Below, piece by piece: positions 40,531-50,075 of a stretch of 64,000 nucleotides of DNA. Below the pieces are notes generated by a model. It was not told the origin of the DNA, ran no database searches, and was given only the letters and a program-made list of their open reading frames with translations. How positions within the stretch are numbered: the stretch's first letter is position 1; the number at the start of each line of letters is the position of its first letter. Source of the DNA: Shewanella intestini (GTDB lineage: Bacteria > Pseudomonadota > Gammaproteobacteria > Enterobacterales > Shewanellaceae); assembly GCF_018221465.1 (NCBI RefSeq), contig NZ_JAAIKR010000017.1, positions 1 to 64,000 of the forward strand, read 5' to 3'. A program made the translations under genes and the position numbers.

Positions 40531-41121
40531 TTAAAAGTCTTTCACGTCAGCCATATCAGGTAAACGATGAGCAATACCTTTATGACAATCAATACAGGTT
40601 TTCTCGCCGCTTGCTAATGCGGTTGAATGCATTTGTGCTGCGCGGGTTGATTGACGAGTAAAGTCCATAGAATCAAATTTATGACAATCACGACACTCTT
40701 GTGAATCATTGGCTTTTAAACGTTTCCACTCATGTTTTGCTAATGTGCCACGTCTTGCCTCAAATTTTTCAGGAGTATCAATCGTCCCTATAATTTGCCC
40801 ATAAATCTCTCTTGATGCTTGCATCTTACGAGCGATTTTATCAGTCCACTTATGTGGAACATGACAATCGTGACAGGTGGCTCTCACACCTGAGCTATTG
40901 GAGTAATGAATTGTTGATTGCAATTCATGGTATACGTTTTGGTGACAATCACTGCAAAACTCCTCAGTACTTGATGCCTCTAAAGCAACATTAAAGCCAC
41001 CCCAGAAAATAATACCGGCAACAAACCCACCTAGAGTCAGAAAACCTAAACTGTAATGTACACTTGGCCGACGTATTACTCCCCAAATGACTTTTAGCTT
41101 AGCCAATAGACTAGCTACCAT
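40531..41121 (-). CDS. napC: NapC/NirT-type membrane tetrahaem cytochrome c
   Basis: A 196-residue quinol dehydrogenase that passes electrons from the menaquinol pool to NapAB. One N-terminal membrane anchor (about residues 20-42) precedes four CxxCH haem sites: CSDCH, CHDCH, CRDCH and CIDCH. It is the last gene of the operon, eight bp after napB. Its presence suggests this nitrate reductase need not depend on CymA, the usual Shewanella quinol oxidase. Confidence 0.95.
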   Translation of the reverse strand: MVASLLAKLKVIWGVIRRPSVHYSLGFLTLGGFVAGIIFWGGFNVALEASSTEEFCSDCHQNVYHELQSTIHYSNSSGVRATCHDCHVPHKWTDKIARKMQASREIYGQIIGTIDTPEKFEARRGTLAKHEWKRLKANDSQECRDCHKFDSMDFTRQSTRAAQMHSTALASGEKTCIDCHKGIAHRLPDMADVKDF

Positions 41122-41129
41122 GACCGCTC

Positions 41130-41588
41130 CTATTTCTCTTTCTTCATTAATTCATGTAAATCGACAAAGTCATTTCCTACCAACGGTTTTGCATCAACTT
41201 GTGGTACATGGCATTGAGTACAGAAGTAACGGCGAGGCGATAATGTCGCTAAAAAGTTGTTATCGCGATCCATATAATGAGTCACACTGACCATTGGCGC
41301 TTTTGAATAAGTACTACTCTGGCGCGAATGACATTGCATACATTTGTTCGCTTTGAGGTCAATTTGATAACCATCAATTTTGTGCGGAATAACCGGCGGC
41401 TGCATTGGATAACTGCGCGCTTTTTCCACATCCGTGTTATCCACTTTAGGCATAACTGGCGGAGTTGGTTCAATATCAAGTGGTACTTGACGCAAAGTTG
41501 CAACTTTATCAGCAGGAATCGTTGCTGCCATGGCGCTCATTGAAAGACCAACTAAGGCGATAACAGATAAAATTTTACGCGTTTTCAT
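41130..41588 (-). CDS. napB: Periplasmic nitrate reductase small subunit, dihaem cytochrome c
   Basis: A 152-residue periplasmic electron carrier between NapC and NapA. It has a Sec signal peptide (about residues 1-21, ending AMA) and two haem motifs, CMQCH and CTQCH. ATG 41588 has AAGGAG seven bases ahead and gives the signal peptide directly; a longer frame to 41627 runs into the napA end. It lies 11 bp after the napA stop. Confidence 0.95.
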   Translation of the reverse strand: MKTRKILSVIALVGLSMSAMAATIPADKVATLRQVPLDIEPTPPVMPKVDNTDVEKARSYPMQPPVIPHKIDGYQIDLKANKCMQCHSRQSSTYSKAPMVSVTHYMDRDNNFLATLSPRRYFCTQCHVPQVDAKPLVGNDFVDLHELMKKEK

Positions 41589-41599
41589 AGTATCTCTCC

Positions 41600-44095
41600 T
41601 TAGGCTTTGACAATTTTGATGGCACATTTCTTAAAGTCCGTTTGTTTTGACAAAGGATCTGTCGCATCAAGCGTTACTTTATTAATGAGCTGACTAGCAT
41701 CGAACCAAGGAACAAACACTAGACCTACAGGCGGCTTATTACGACCACGGGTTTCTACGCGTGTTTTAATCTCACCACGGCGAGAAATCACTTTAATGGC
41801 ATCACCACGGCGTAAACCACGTTTCTTAGCATCTTCTGGATGCATAAAACACACTGCATCAGGAAAGGCCTTATAAAGCTCTGGCACACGTTGGGTCATT
41901 GAACCGGAATGCCAATGTTCTAGAACGCGACCGGTTGATAACCATAGGTCAAACTCTTCATCTGGCGATTCAGGAGCAGGCTCATAAGGCAGTGCATAAA
42001 TCACGGCTTTGCCATCAGGTTTACCATAGAACTGGAAACCGGTACCCGCTTTCACATAGGGATCAGAACCTTCACGGTAGCGCCATTTAGTTTCAACACC
42101 ATTCACAACAGGCCAGCGTAGACCATGTTCTTCGTGGTAACGGTCAAAGTCGGCTAAATCATGTCCGCGACCACGACCAAATTGTGCGTACTCTTCAAAC
42201 AAACCTTTTTGAGCATAAAATCCAAAGTGATTTGCTTCATCATTCATGTACTTGCTGTCCATGTCTGATAATGGGAATTTCTCAACGTTACCATTTTGAT
42301 ACAATACTTGATAAAGGGTTTTGCCTTTAAACTGTGGATTAGCATCAAGCACTTCTTTTGGCCACACTTCATCAGTGGTAAAGCGCTTAGAAAACTCCAT
42401 TAACTGCCACAAGTCAGAACGAGACTCACCTGGCGCTTTAACCATTTGATGCCAGAACTGAGTACGACGCTCGGCATTACCATACGCGCCTTCTTTTTCA
42501 ACCCACATTGCAGCAGGTAAAATCATATCGGCAGCTTGTGTTGTTACTGTTGGGTAAGCGTCAGAGACAACAATAAAGTTTTCAGGATTGCGGTAGCCCG
42601 GTAAACCTTCTTCATTCATGTTTGCCGCAGCTTGCATGTTGTTATTCACTTGAACCCAATAACAGTTTAAATCACCGTCTTTAAGACGACGATTTTGCTC
42701 AACCGCATGATAACCTGGTTTTGGTGGAATAATACCTTCAGGAATATTCCATATTTTTTGTGCTGCCGCTCTATGTTTAGGGTTTGTGACCACCATATCA
42801 GCAGGCAAACGATGTGAGAATGTACCTACTTCACGAGCAGTACCACATGCAGATGGTTGACCGGTTAATGAGAACGGGCTGTTACCTGGTGTTGAAATTT
42901 TACCAACCAGTAAGTGAATGTTGTAAATAAGGTTGTTACACCAAACACCACGAGTATGTTGATTAAAGCCCATGGTCCAGAACGAGGTTACTTTACGATT
43001 TGGATCAGCGTAAAGTTCAGCTAATTCTATCAATTTATGCTCAGAAACACCCGACAACTTGCTCACTGAAGTGACGTCATAATCGGCAACAAATTTCTTG
43101 AACTCTTCAAAATCAATTGCAGTAGAACTACCTGCTGTAGCAACATTTTTTGCTTTTTGTTGTAACGGATTGCTAGCACGTAAACCATAACCGATGTCCG
43201 TTTGACCTTTACGGAAATTAACGTGTTGTTTAACAAAGTCTTTATTAACCTTGTTATTTTGAATAATGTAATTAGCAATGAAGTTCAAAATAGCTAAGTC
43301 GGTTTGTGGTTCAAACACAACAGGAAGATCAGCTAAATCAAATGAACGGTTCTCGAAGGTAGACAGAACAGCCACTTTTACATGTGGTGCTGATAAACGA
43401 CGGTCTGTTACACGTGTCCATAAAATGGGATGCATTTCTGCCATGTTTGAACCCCAAAGTACAAACGCGTCAGCCGCTTCCATATCATCATAACAACCCA
43501 TTGGCTCATCAATACCAAAGGTTCTCATAAATCCACCAACAGCAGATGCCATACAATGGCGCGCATTAGGATCAATGTTATTTGAGCCAAACCCAGCTTT
43601 CATTAACTTAACTGCCGCATAGCCTTCAAACACTGTCCATTGGCCAGAACCAAACATACCCACGGCAGTCGGTCCTTTTTCTTTCATGGTTTTCTTCCAT
43701 TTGGCAGCCATTGTGTCAAATGCAGTGTCCCAAGTAATCGGGGTAAACTCACCATTTTTGTCGTATTGACCATTAGTCATACGCATCATTGGAGTTTGAA
43801 TACGGTCTTTACCGTACATGATTTTAGAAAGGAAGTAGCCTTTGATACAGTTAAGGCCTTTGTTTACTTCACTTTTAGCATCACCGTGAGTTGCAACAAC
43901 TTTACCATCACGCGTTGCGACAATAACCGAACAACCAGTACCACAAAAACGACAAGGCGCTTTGTTCCATTCCAGTTTGGTTTGCTCAGAGCTAGTAATT
44001 AAATTACTTGCTGCTGCAGGTAAAGCCAAACCAGCGACACTGGCTGCTGCCATCGCTGCATTGGCTTTCATAAAATCGCGTCTATTCATTTTCAT
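41600..44095 (-). CDS. napA: Periplasmic nitrate reductase catalytic subunit
   Basis: An 831-residue molybdopterin (bis-MGD) enzyme reducing nitrate to nitrite in the periplasm. The twin-arginine signal is NRRDFMK at residues 4-10 plus a hydrophobic run to about 28. The [4Fe-4S] cluster is bound by C48, C51, C55 and C83, and the Mo-coordinating cysteine is C181 (ARHCMASAV). Length matches the family. Its ATG overlaps the napD stop (ATGA), so they are translationally coupled. Confidence 0.97.
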   Translation of the reverse strand: MKMNRRDFMKANAAMAAASVAGLALPAAASNLITSSEQTKLEWNKAPCRFCGTGCSVIVATRDGKVVATHGDAKSEVNKGLNCIKGYFLSKIMYGKDRIQTPMMRMTNGQYDKNGEFTPITWDTAFDTMAAKWKKTMKEKGPTAVGMFGSGQWTVFEGYAAVKLMKAGFGSNNIDPNARHCMASAVGGFMRTFGIDEPMGCYDDMEAADAFVLWGSNMAEMHPILWTRVTDRRLSAPHVKVAVLSTFENRSFDLADLPVVFEPQTDLAILNFIANYIIQNNKVNKDFVKQHVNFRKGQTDIGYGLRASNPLQQKAKNVATAGSSTAIDFEEFKKFVADYDVTSVSKLSGVSEHKLIELAELYADPNRKVTSFWTMGFNQHTRGVWCNNLIYNIHLLVGKISTPGNSPFSLTGQPSACGTAREVGTFSHRLPADMVVTNPKHRAAAQKIWNIPEGIIPPKPGYHAVEQNRRLKDGDLNCYWVQVNNNMQAAANMNEEGLPGYRNPENFIVVSDAYPTVTTQAADMILPAAMWVEKEGAYGNAERRTQFWHQMVKAPGESRSDLWQLMEFSKRFTTDEVWPKEVLDANPQFKGKTLYQVLYQNGNVEKFPLSDMDSKYMNDEANHFGFYAQKGLFEEYAQFGRGRGHDLADFDRYHEEHGLRWPVVNGVETKWRYREGSDPYVKAGTGFQFYGKPDGKAVIYALPYEPAPESPDEEFDLWLSTGRVLEHWHSGSMTQRVPELYKAFPDAVCFMHPEDAKKRGLRRGDAIKVISRRGEIKTRVETRGRNKPPVGLVFVPWFDASQLINKVTLDATDPLSKQTDFKKCAIKIVKA

Positions 44096-44349
44096 ATTTC
44101 ACCCTCTTCAAGTGCTTCACTTTGGTGATAAACCATGGTCGCTGATAACACACCAGGCAATGCATTAATGATAGCAATATCGTCCATCAATGATTTCTGG
44201 CTGAGCCCCTCAATAACAACGACTAACTTAACGTCATTATTGGCTGATAACTCTGCATTCTTTATCGCCATGATTTGCTGTCTCACTTCTGCCATCATGT
44301 CAGGTTGCACTTGGACAATAAGACTGGTTACGTGAAGTTCATTGCTCAT
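44092..44349 (-). CDS. napD: NapD chaperone for NapA maturation
   Basis: An 85-residue cytoplasmic chaperone of the NapD family, which binds the NapA Tat signal peptide and prevents early export before cofactor insertion. The start [16 protein letters not shown] is typical and the length is normal. It lies 40 bp after napE and overlaps napA by four bases. Confidence 0.93.
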   Translation of the reverse strand: MSNELHVTSLIVQVQPDMMAEVRQQIMAIKNAELSANNDVKLVVVIEGLSQKSLMDDIAIINALPGVLSATMVYHQSEALEEGEI

Positions 44350-44389
44350 TAATTTAAATCCAATTTAAAAAATTATTATTGTTGTTGGT

Positions 44390-44548
44390 TTATCCTGCGC
44401 CTGGAGGACCGGTTAATATTTGACTGAACCAAATACTAAAGCCTAAGGCACTAATAAGTACGGCTGTTAAAATAGGAGCTAAGAATACAGCCAAAAATAA
44501 AAATATTTTGAACTCTAAACTTTTCTCATTTTCCTTATCTTGACTCAT
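44390..44548 (-). CDS. napE: NapE, small membrane protein of the nitrate reductase operon
   Basis: A 52-codon gene found by reading the minus strand upstream of napD. The product begins MSQDKENEKSLEFKIFLF, has one hydrophobic helix (about residues 15-42), and ends in LTGPPGAG, the conserved C-terminal pattern of NapE (FKxFLFLAVxLAP and GPPG). GGAGG lies four bases before the ATG at 44548. It is the first gene, giving the order napE-D-A-B-C known as the nap-alpha arrangement in Shewanella. Function of NapE is unclear. Confidence 0.93.
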   Translation of the reverse strand: MSQDKENEKSLEFKIFLFLAVFLAPILTAVLISALGFSIWFSQILTGPPGAG

Positions 44549-44972
44549 GGGCCCTCCAAGAGTGACTAATTTAAGTAATAATTAAACTGCTGTTTTCATT
44601 TTCAATTAATACAATTTAAATAAATTTTATCGCTATTCAATTTGCAAACTATATACTCACAAATTGGTAAAAATGACTTAAGTTGATCCAGATCAACAAA
44701 GCGCGGTGTTTTTTCAACAGTTTTGGTTGAAAGTCACGTAAGCACCGATTAAACAAAGGTAAATTTATAAATCAATGCGTTTATTTTGCGACACTAGTGT
44801 TCAGTATAAGATAAGAAAAAGCTTTTATGTTATTTAATTGTGAAATTAATAAATTAAACTATGTAACTGAAGTTGCAATTGATATATATAAAGACGATTA
44901 CTGGATAAATCATGATATGTGGTAGCGACGATTAACGCAAAAATATCCCTGTTAATCGCCTCTAGCTTACAC
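44549..44972 (-). other. nap promoter region
   Basis: 424 bp without a gene, between the 3' end of a methyltransferase gene and napE. It contains the FNR-type site listed separately and, downstream of it, a TATATA hexamer (44650-44655) that may be the -10. The distal part is AT-rich, and I see no other clear site. Confidence 0.55.
44683..44696. promoter_or_regulatory. FNR (EtrA)-type binding site upstream of napEDABC
   Basis: TTGAT-CCAG-ATCAA is a perfect match to the FNR consensus TTGAT-N4-ATCAA. It lies 135 bp before the napE ATG and about 37 bp upstream of a TATATA hexamer, a position compatible with anaerobic activation. Confidence 0.85.
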
Positions 44973-45881
44973 TTAATTTAACTGGTATCTCAATACTTTA
45001 AGTGACTTTTGTTCATTGACATCTTGATAAACGGCAGGATTAGCTAGGCGCTCAATAAAGCTCAAATTAGGTGCAGTGTCGATCACTTGTTTTTTTAGAA
45101 AGTCACAACCTAATTCGGGGGCATTCAAACAAAGTAGCACTTCCCCTTTAGGGTTTAGTAGCTGGGGAATTCGCTTTAACAACCTTTGGTAATCTTTGGT
45201 CGCCACAAAACTCCCTTTTTGATTACTTGGTGGGTCAACCACGATTAAGTCGTAGCCTCCTAATTTAGTAAGCTTGCCCCACGACTTAAAAATATCATGA
45301 CCAAAAAATCGAGCTCCAGTCGTAAAATCATTAAGTAAGTGGTTACGTTTACCGATAGCCAGCGCGCCTTTGCTCATATCCATATTCACGACCTGACAAG
45401 CGCCACCTTGAAGTGCCATCACACTAAAAGCGCAAGTATATGAAAACAAATTAAGCACATTTTTATCACGGCTATGTTGCTTAACCCATCGGCGTCCATT
45501 GGCCATATCTAAAAATAGCCCATGGTTTTGTCCACGCAATAAGTGGATTTCAAATTTGGCATTATTCTCACTGATAATATGCGGATCAGGGATTTCACCA
45601 CAAATAACTTCAGTATGCGTTTGACCTGCTGCCCGATACTGAAACACGAGGTTTAACTCCGCACAATGATGCTTTTGCTGCCAAACCTGTTTAATTGAAT
45701 CAAATAATGTCGTTTGTTCATCCACCGATAATACATTAAAGCTGGTCAACAGCAGTACAGGCTCATACCAATCAAGACAAAGGTGCTCTTGTGCGGCAAA
45801 CAACCCACCTCGACCATGAAAAATGCGTCTTGAATTGTTATCTAGTTGTGCTTGACTTAGTGCGTCAATTAACCCTGTCAT
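44973..45881 (-). CDS. Class I SAM-dependent methyltransferase (RlmI/RlmK-like)
   Basis: A 302-residue methyltransferase with a Rossmann fold: motif I NLFSYTCAFSVMAL, and the catalytic/base-binding motif IV VVDPPSNQKGSF, like the DPP motif of rRNA m5C methyltransferases of the COG1092 group. It lacks the N-terminal PUA domain of RlmI. Probably modifies RNA, but the target cannot be read from the sequence. Single gene upstream of the nap promoter. Confidence 0.82.
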   Translation of the reverse strand: MTGLIDALSQAQLDNNSRRIFHGRGGLFAAQEHLCLDWYEPVLLLTSFNVLSVDEQTTLFDSIKQVWQQKHHCAELNLVFQYRAAGQTHTEVICGEIPDPHIISENNAKFEIHLLRGQNHGLFLDMANGRRWVKQHSRDKNVLNLFSYTCAFSVMALQGGACQVVNMDMSKGALAIGKRNHLLNDFTTGARFFGHDIFKSWGKLTKLGGYDLIVVDPPSNQKGSFVATKDYQRLLKRIPQLLNPKGEVLLCLNAPELGCDFLKKQVIDTAPNLSFIERLANPAVYQDVNEQKSLKVLRYQLN

Positions 45882-46004
45882 AGTTTCTCTTTTAAAAAGT
45901 CATAATTGTATTTAAATCTGTCAAACAATAAGATTGTTATCTAAATTTGACATAAAAATGAGTATTAATAGCTAGGTGCCATCAATGATACAAATAGTTG
46001 AAGA

Positions 46005-47087
46005 TCAACTCACTTGTTGCTCTTTTGTCTCTTCCTCTATTTTGTTTTGTTGCTCCAATTCAGAACCATCAGAAAGCATAATGGATAACCAATTGCCTGA
46101 TTGGCTCGACTCTAAAGCTATCTTAACAATCATGGTTAAGGGCACAGACAATAACATACCAACCGAGCCTAACATCCAGCCCCAAAATATTAATGACAAG
46201 AAAACCACTAACGTTGAAAGCCCAAGTCCTTTACCCATGTATTTAGGTTCAATGACATTGCCCATAATGGTATTTGTGCCAAGATATAGCGCAGCAGTTA
46301 TCCCAGCAGCACCAGGGCCCATTTGAATAAACGCTAACAATACGGCAGGAATCGCTGCAATGATAGAACCAATATTGGGAATGTAATTAAACAAGAAGGC
46401 AATCACCGCCCATAACAGCGCATAATCGACACCAATAATCGTTAAGCCAATGCCGACGATAATACCTGTCGCTATACTCACCATGGTTTTAATCAACATA
46501 TATTGATTGACTGAATGCAAGAACTTATCAATTTGTTGTAAACGCATATCTGGATCATCGAGTGCAAGATGTAGCTTTTTAGGCATCGACTGCGCTTCAA
46601 ATAACATAAAAACAATGGTCAAAATGATAAGAAATAAGTTTGCCATAACATTACCAAGCCCTGACAGCATGTTGGTCGTCATACTTAATGCCATGCTTGG
46701 ATCAAAATAATTGAGAACTTTCTCTCTTGAAATATGAATATTAAAACTGTTTAGTTTTTGTAATATCCACGAAAATTGCTCGACTAATTGATTGCGATAA
46801 ACAGGCAACTGTTTGGAAAACTCATTAATTGAACTGCCAACTAAGCTGGCTAGCCACAAGCCCATTAGCACGATAAACAACATCAAAATCATCACAGAGA
46901 TACCTTTTGGTATTTTGTAACGTGTCATCATGACTATCGCTGGATTGCATATCATCGCCAAAAAGGCCGAAAGCACAAAAGGAACCACAATTGGGCTTGC
47001 TGCTTTAATGCCTGCCATGATAACAATAAGGCAAGCCATCACAATAAAACCGCGTGCTGCCATCGATGAATCTTGAAGTCCTTTCAT
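46005..47087 (-). CDS. AI-2E family transporter (PerM/TqsA type)
   Basis: A 360-residue inner-membrane protein with about eight helices and a central soluble loop. Recognisable family segments are VIAFLFNYIPNIGSIIAAIPAV and the C-terminal LIFWGWMLGSVGMLLSVPLT. Members export or conduct small solutes such as AI-2, or act as Na+/H+ antiporters; which applies here is not known. Single gene, divergent from folX. Confidence 0.88.
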   Translation of the reverse strand: MKGLQDSSMAARGFIVMACLIVIMAGIKAASPIVVPFVLSAFLAMICNPAIVMMTRYKIPKGISVMILMLFIVLMGLWLASLVGSSINEFSKQLPVYRNQLVEQFSWILQKLNSFNIHISREKVLNYFDPSMALSMTTNMLSGLGNVMANLFLIILTIVFMLFEAQSMPKKLHLALDDPDMRLQQIDKFLHSVNQYMLIKTMVSIATGIIVGIGLTIIGVDYALLWAVIAFLFNYIPNIGSIIAAIPAVLLAFIQMGPGAAGITAALYLGTNTIMGNVIEPKYMGKGLGLSTLVVFLSLIFWGWMLGSVGMLLSVPLTMIVKIALESSQSGNWLSIMLSDGSELEQQNKIEEETKEQQVS

Positions 47088-47223
47088 AGAAATTTAACCT
47101 TTTAATAGTTGCTAACTTTACGCATTCAGTATGCTAAGCTAATCGACAATGCTTTACATTTATTCAAACTTATCAACACCTTTAAATTACAAATAAAATA
47201 AATGACTAGAGGACAAAAACTGA

Positions 47224-47595
47224 ATGTTAAATCCAAATACAGCCATCATACGCATTAAAAACTTACGTCTTCGTACTTATATTGGGATTAAACAAGAAGA
47301 GATTGATAATCAACAAGATGTCATTGTGAATGTGATAATTCACTATTGTGCCGAAAACGCTCGCAATAGTGAAGATATTCAAGCGGCATTAAACTATCGG
47401 ACTATCACCAAAAAGATTATCTCATTAATTGAGGACAACCGTTTTTCATTATTAGAAAACTTAACCAGCCAAGTATTAAGTATTGCCAGCGACCATGATT
47501 GGGTTGAATATGCCAGTGTCGAAATAGATAAACCCCACGCATTGCGATTTGCCGATTCGGTTTCCATGGAGCTGTGTTACCACAAAAACGCATAA
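47224..47595 (+). CDS. folX: Dihydroneopterin triphosphate 2'-epimerase
   Basis: A 123-residue T-fold enzyme of the FolB/FolX group. The N-terminal [15 protein letters not shown] and [12 protein letters not shown] closely resemble E. coli FolX, which makes dihydromonapterin precursors. The next gene is yfcH, as in E. coli, which supports folX rather than folB. Confidence 0.92.
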   Translation: MLNPNTAIIRIKNLRLRTYIGIKQEEIDNQQDVIVNVIIHYCAENARNSEDIQAALNYRTITKKIISLIEDNRFSLLENLTSQVLSIASDHDWVEYASVEIDKPHALRFADSVSMELCYHKNA

Positions 47596-47715
47596 ATGCT
47601 GATCAAAGCGCCGTAAAGATACGTACTTAATTAACACGCTCAAAGTATCTTGCGAATGTATTGGCAGCAAAGACAAGTAGATGGTTCTCACTTTAACAAA
47701 GATTAAAGGTGACAT

Positions 47716-48606
47716 ATGAAAATCCTAATTACTGGCGCAACAGGTTTTGTTGGACATCAACTTGTCAACGCCCTCACTGAGCATCAGTTATTAATTTTAA
47801 GCCGTAACCCTAAACAAGCACAGGCAAAGTTAGGGGCTCAACATCAATATATTGACTCAATTTTTGCACTAGAAAACCTTAACGACATTGACGCTGTCAT
47901 TAATTTAGCCGGAGAACCAATTGTTGGTAAACGTTGGACACACGAACAAAAACAATTAATTTGTGATAGTCGTTGGAATATTACCTCAGCCATTAGTCAA
48001 CTAATCAAACGAAGTGAACAACCACCCCATACATTTATTAGTGCTTCTGCTATTGGATATTACGGCCGCCAAGACGATAATCAATTAACCGAAGACAGCC
48101 CACCACATGACGAATTTAGTCATCGAGTTTGTCATGAATGGGAACAACTAGCCTTGCAAGCCGCATCTGATAAAACTCGGGTGTGTGTGACGCGAATAGG
48201 TATAATTTTAGGCAAAAATGGTGGCGCACTGGCTAAAATGTTATTGCCATTCAAACTTGGGCTCGGAGGACCAATAGGTTCCGGCAAACAAGGTTTTAGC
48301 TGGATACACATGAGTGATATGGTTGGATTGTTATTGTTTCTACTGCAACATAAAACAGCTAGCGGTATATTCAACGCCACCGCACCGACTCCCGTCAGTC
48401 AAGCAGAATTTGCAAAAAAATTAGGCCATAGTTTGCATCGACCGACATTTATCCCTACCCCTACATTTGCTCTACGTGCTGCAATGGGAGAAATGTCAGA
48501 TTTACTGACTCATGGCCAATTTGTCATTCCAACGCACGCATTATCAGCTGGCTACAAATTTAAACAACCCGATCTGCTTGATGCGTTAAAAGACGTTGTG
48601 AGTTAA
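47716..48606 (+). CDS. yfcH: NAD-dependent epimerase/dehydratase family, TIGR01777 type
   Basis: A 296-residue extended SDR protein. The N-terminal nucleotide-binding motif is ITGATGFVG (residues 4-12); SASAIGYYG holds the active-site region (Tyr), and a DUF1731-like C-terminus follows (from about 245). It is paired with folX as in E. coli. Substrate unknown. Confidence 0.9.
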   Translation: MKILITGATGFVGHQLVNALTEHQLLILSRNPKQAQAKLGAQHQYIDSIFALENLNDIDAVINLAGEPIVGKRWTHEQKQLICDSRWNITSAISQLIKRSEQPPHTFISASAIGYYGRQDDNQLTEDSPPHDEFSHRVCHEWEQLALQAASDKTRVCVTRIGIILGKNGGALAKMLLPFKLGLGGPIGSGKQGFSWIHMSDMVGLLLFLLQHKTASGIFNATAPTPVSQAEFAKKLGHSLHRPTFIPTPTFALRAAMGEMSDLLTHGQFVIPTHALSAGYKFKQPDLLDALKDVVS

Positions 48607-48892
48607 CAATGCCAAATGAACCATGTATATAATGTTACGTTATGCTTAGACTGCGTTTTATAGTCAGTTTCTTTTGCACGTAATTAACGCTTCTTCACAT
48701 TGCCTTAAGTATTAAAAACTCACCACACTATCGCCTTGTTAGCCATTGATTGATAAGTTTTAACCGTTAATTGAGAGAATTGATACTGACATTGAAATTA
48801 CAGCAGGTATATCTAACGACTCTTTGAGTGTTTAGCTTGTTAAGCACTCTTCACTCTTCACATACCAATACCGCACATTCTTGCCATTTGCA

Positions 48893-49789
48893 TCATACAC
48901 AAGCATTGATGATGTCGATAATCGCTTGATATCGCGCGGGCAACTCTCGGGCATTTTTGTGGATTAATAATAGTGGTTCTGCCACGTACTCTAGATTGTC
49001 ATCGGTCCCTAATCCACTGGCAATATGTACCTTTTGTAAAAATGGCGAATGCAGTACGGCAAATTCTGGTAGCACCGTAAAACCCAACCCTTTAGAAACC
49101 GGTAATAAAATATGATTCAACTGGTTTACATAACCAGTAATTGGCACCTGATTCGCTTGCGCTAACTGCGTAGAAAAATAATGTCCACTAAGTTGATGCC
49201 AATAATGCTTACCATCAGGATGATTAATCATCCCAATATGATGTAATGAGTCGATAGATATTGGCATTTGCGCACAATATTGTGGCAACACCAAACATAA
49301 TTTTTGTTTACCTAATACTGAAATATTTAGTGCGGGATGACTCACTTGCTGAGTGATCACTCCAATATCAATCTCATTACTAAGTACACTCTCAATAATG
49401 CGTTGATTAGGGGCGGCTTCAAGTGAAATGGTTAATTGCGGAAATTGTTGTTGGTGTGCCACCAGCTGCGGATAAAGCAGCATTGCTAATGATCCCGAAC
49501 AAGCAACTTTACACAGCCCTTTCATTGGGTTGTCTTGACTGAGTTGCTCAAGAAAATCGGCTTGCTGCTTAACAAGTTCTTTGGCGTAACGATATAACTT
49601 GTCTCCTTCATGAGTCAGTTCAAACCGTTTACCTATTCGATTAATTAACGCCATTCCCACTTGTTGCTCTAATTTTTTAATATGTTGCGTCACGCCAGGT
49701 TGCGTCATATACAGTTGCTCTGCTGTCTGACCAAAATGCCCCACTTCAACGAGCTTAATAAATGTCACTAAATAATTAGGAGTTAACAT
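48893..49789 (-). CDS. LysR-family transcriptional regulator
   Basis: A 298-residue regulator with an N-terminal helix-turn-helix (about residues 4-62: FIKLVEVGHFGQTAEQLYMTQPGVTQHI) and a C-terminal periplasmic-binding-protein-like effector domain (about 90-290). Its 3' end faces the yfcH end, and upstream lies the 3' end of a lipoprotein gene, so it has no divergent partner to suggest a target. Confidence 0.9.
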   Translation of the reverse strand: MLTPNYLVTFIKLVEVGHFGQTAEQLYMTQPGVTQHIKKLEQQVGMALINRIGKRFELTHEGDKLYRYAKELVKQQADFLEQLSQDNPMKGLCKVACSGSLAMLLYPQLVAHQQQFPQLTISLEAAPNQRIIESVLSNEIDIGVITQQVSHPALNISVLGKQKLCLVLPQYCAQMPISIDSLHHIGMINHPDGKHYWHQLSGHYFSTQLAQANQVPITGYVNQLNHILLPVSKGLGFTVLPEFAVLHSPFLQKVHIASGLGTDDNLEYVAEPLLLIHKNARELPARYQAIIDIINACV

Positions 49790-50026
49790 AAGAATGACCG
49801 AAATAAAATAACTGTCACGACTTTACTATAGCGCTGCATGATTTGCACAATTACCTTAACGACTCACTGACAGCCGCGGTAAATTAAACAAAAAAACTTC
49901 TACGCTTTATTGGAGTTATCATCACTCGAACCAATAAGGTAATAATAAAGAAGTTTACAACCGAAGCGCAATTAGAATGTGTCGAGTTGTAACTATCCAA
50001 ACATACAGCATTAGCCAAAACTAAAA

Positions 50027-50050
50027 AACCACTGATTTGACTCAGTGGTT
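50027..50050 (-). terminator. Terminator after the repeat lipoprotein gene
   Basis: A nine-bp stem (AACCACTGA/TCAGTGGTT) with a six-base loop and T6 on the minus strand, 26 bp past the stop. Confidence 0.85.
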
Positions 50051-50075
50051 ATAAATTTATACAGGCTTATAGTAA

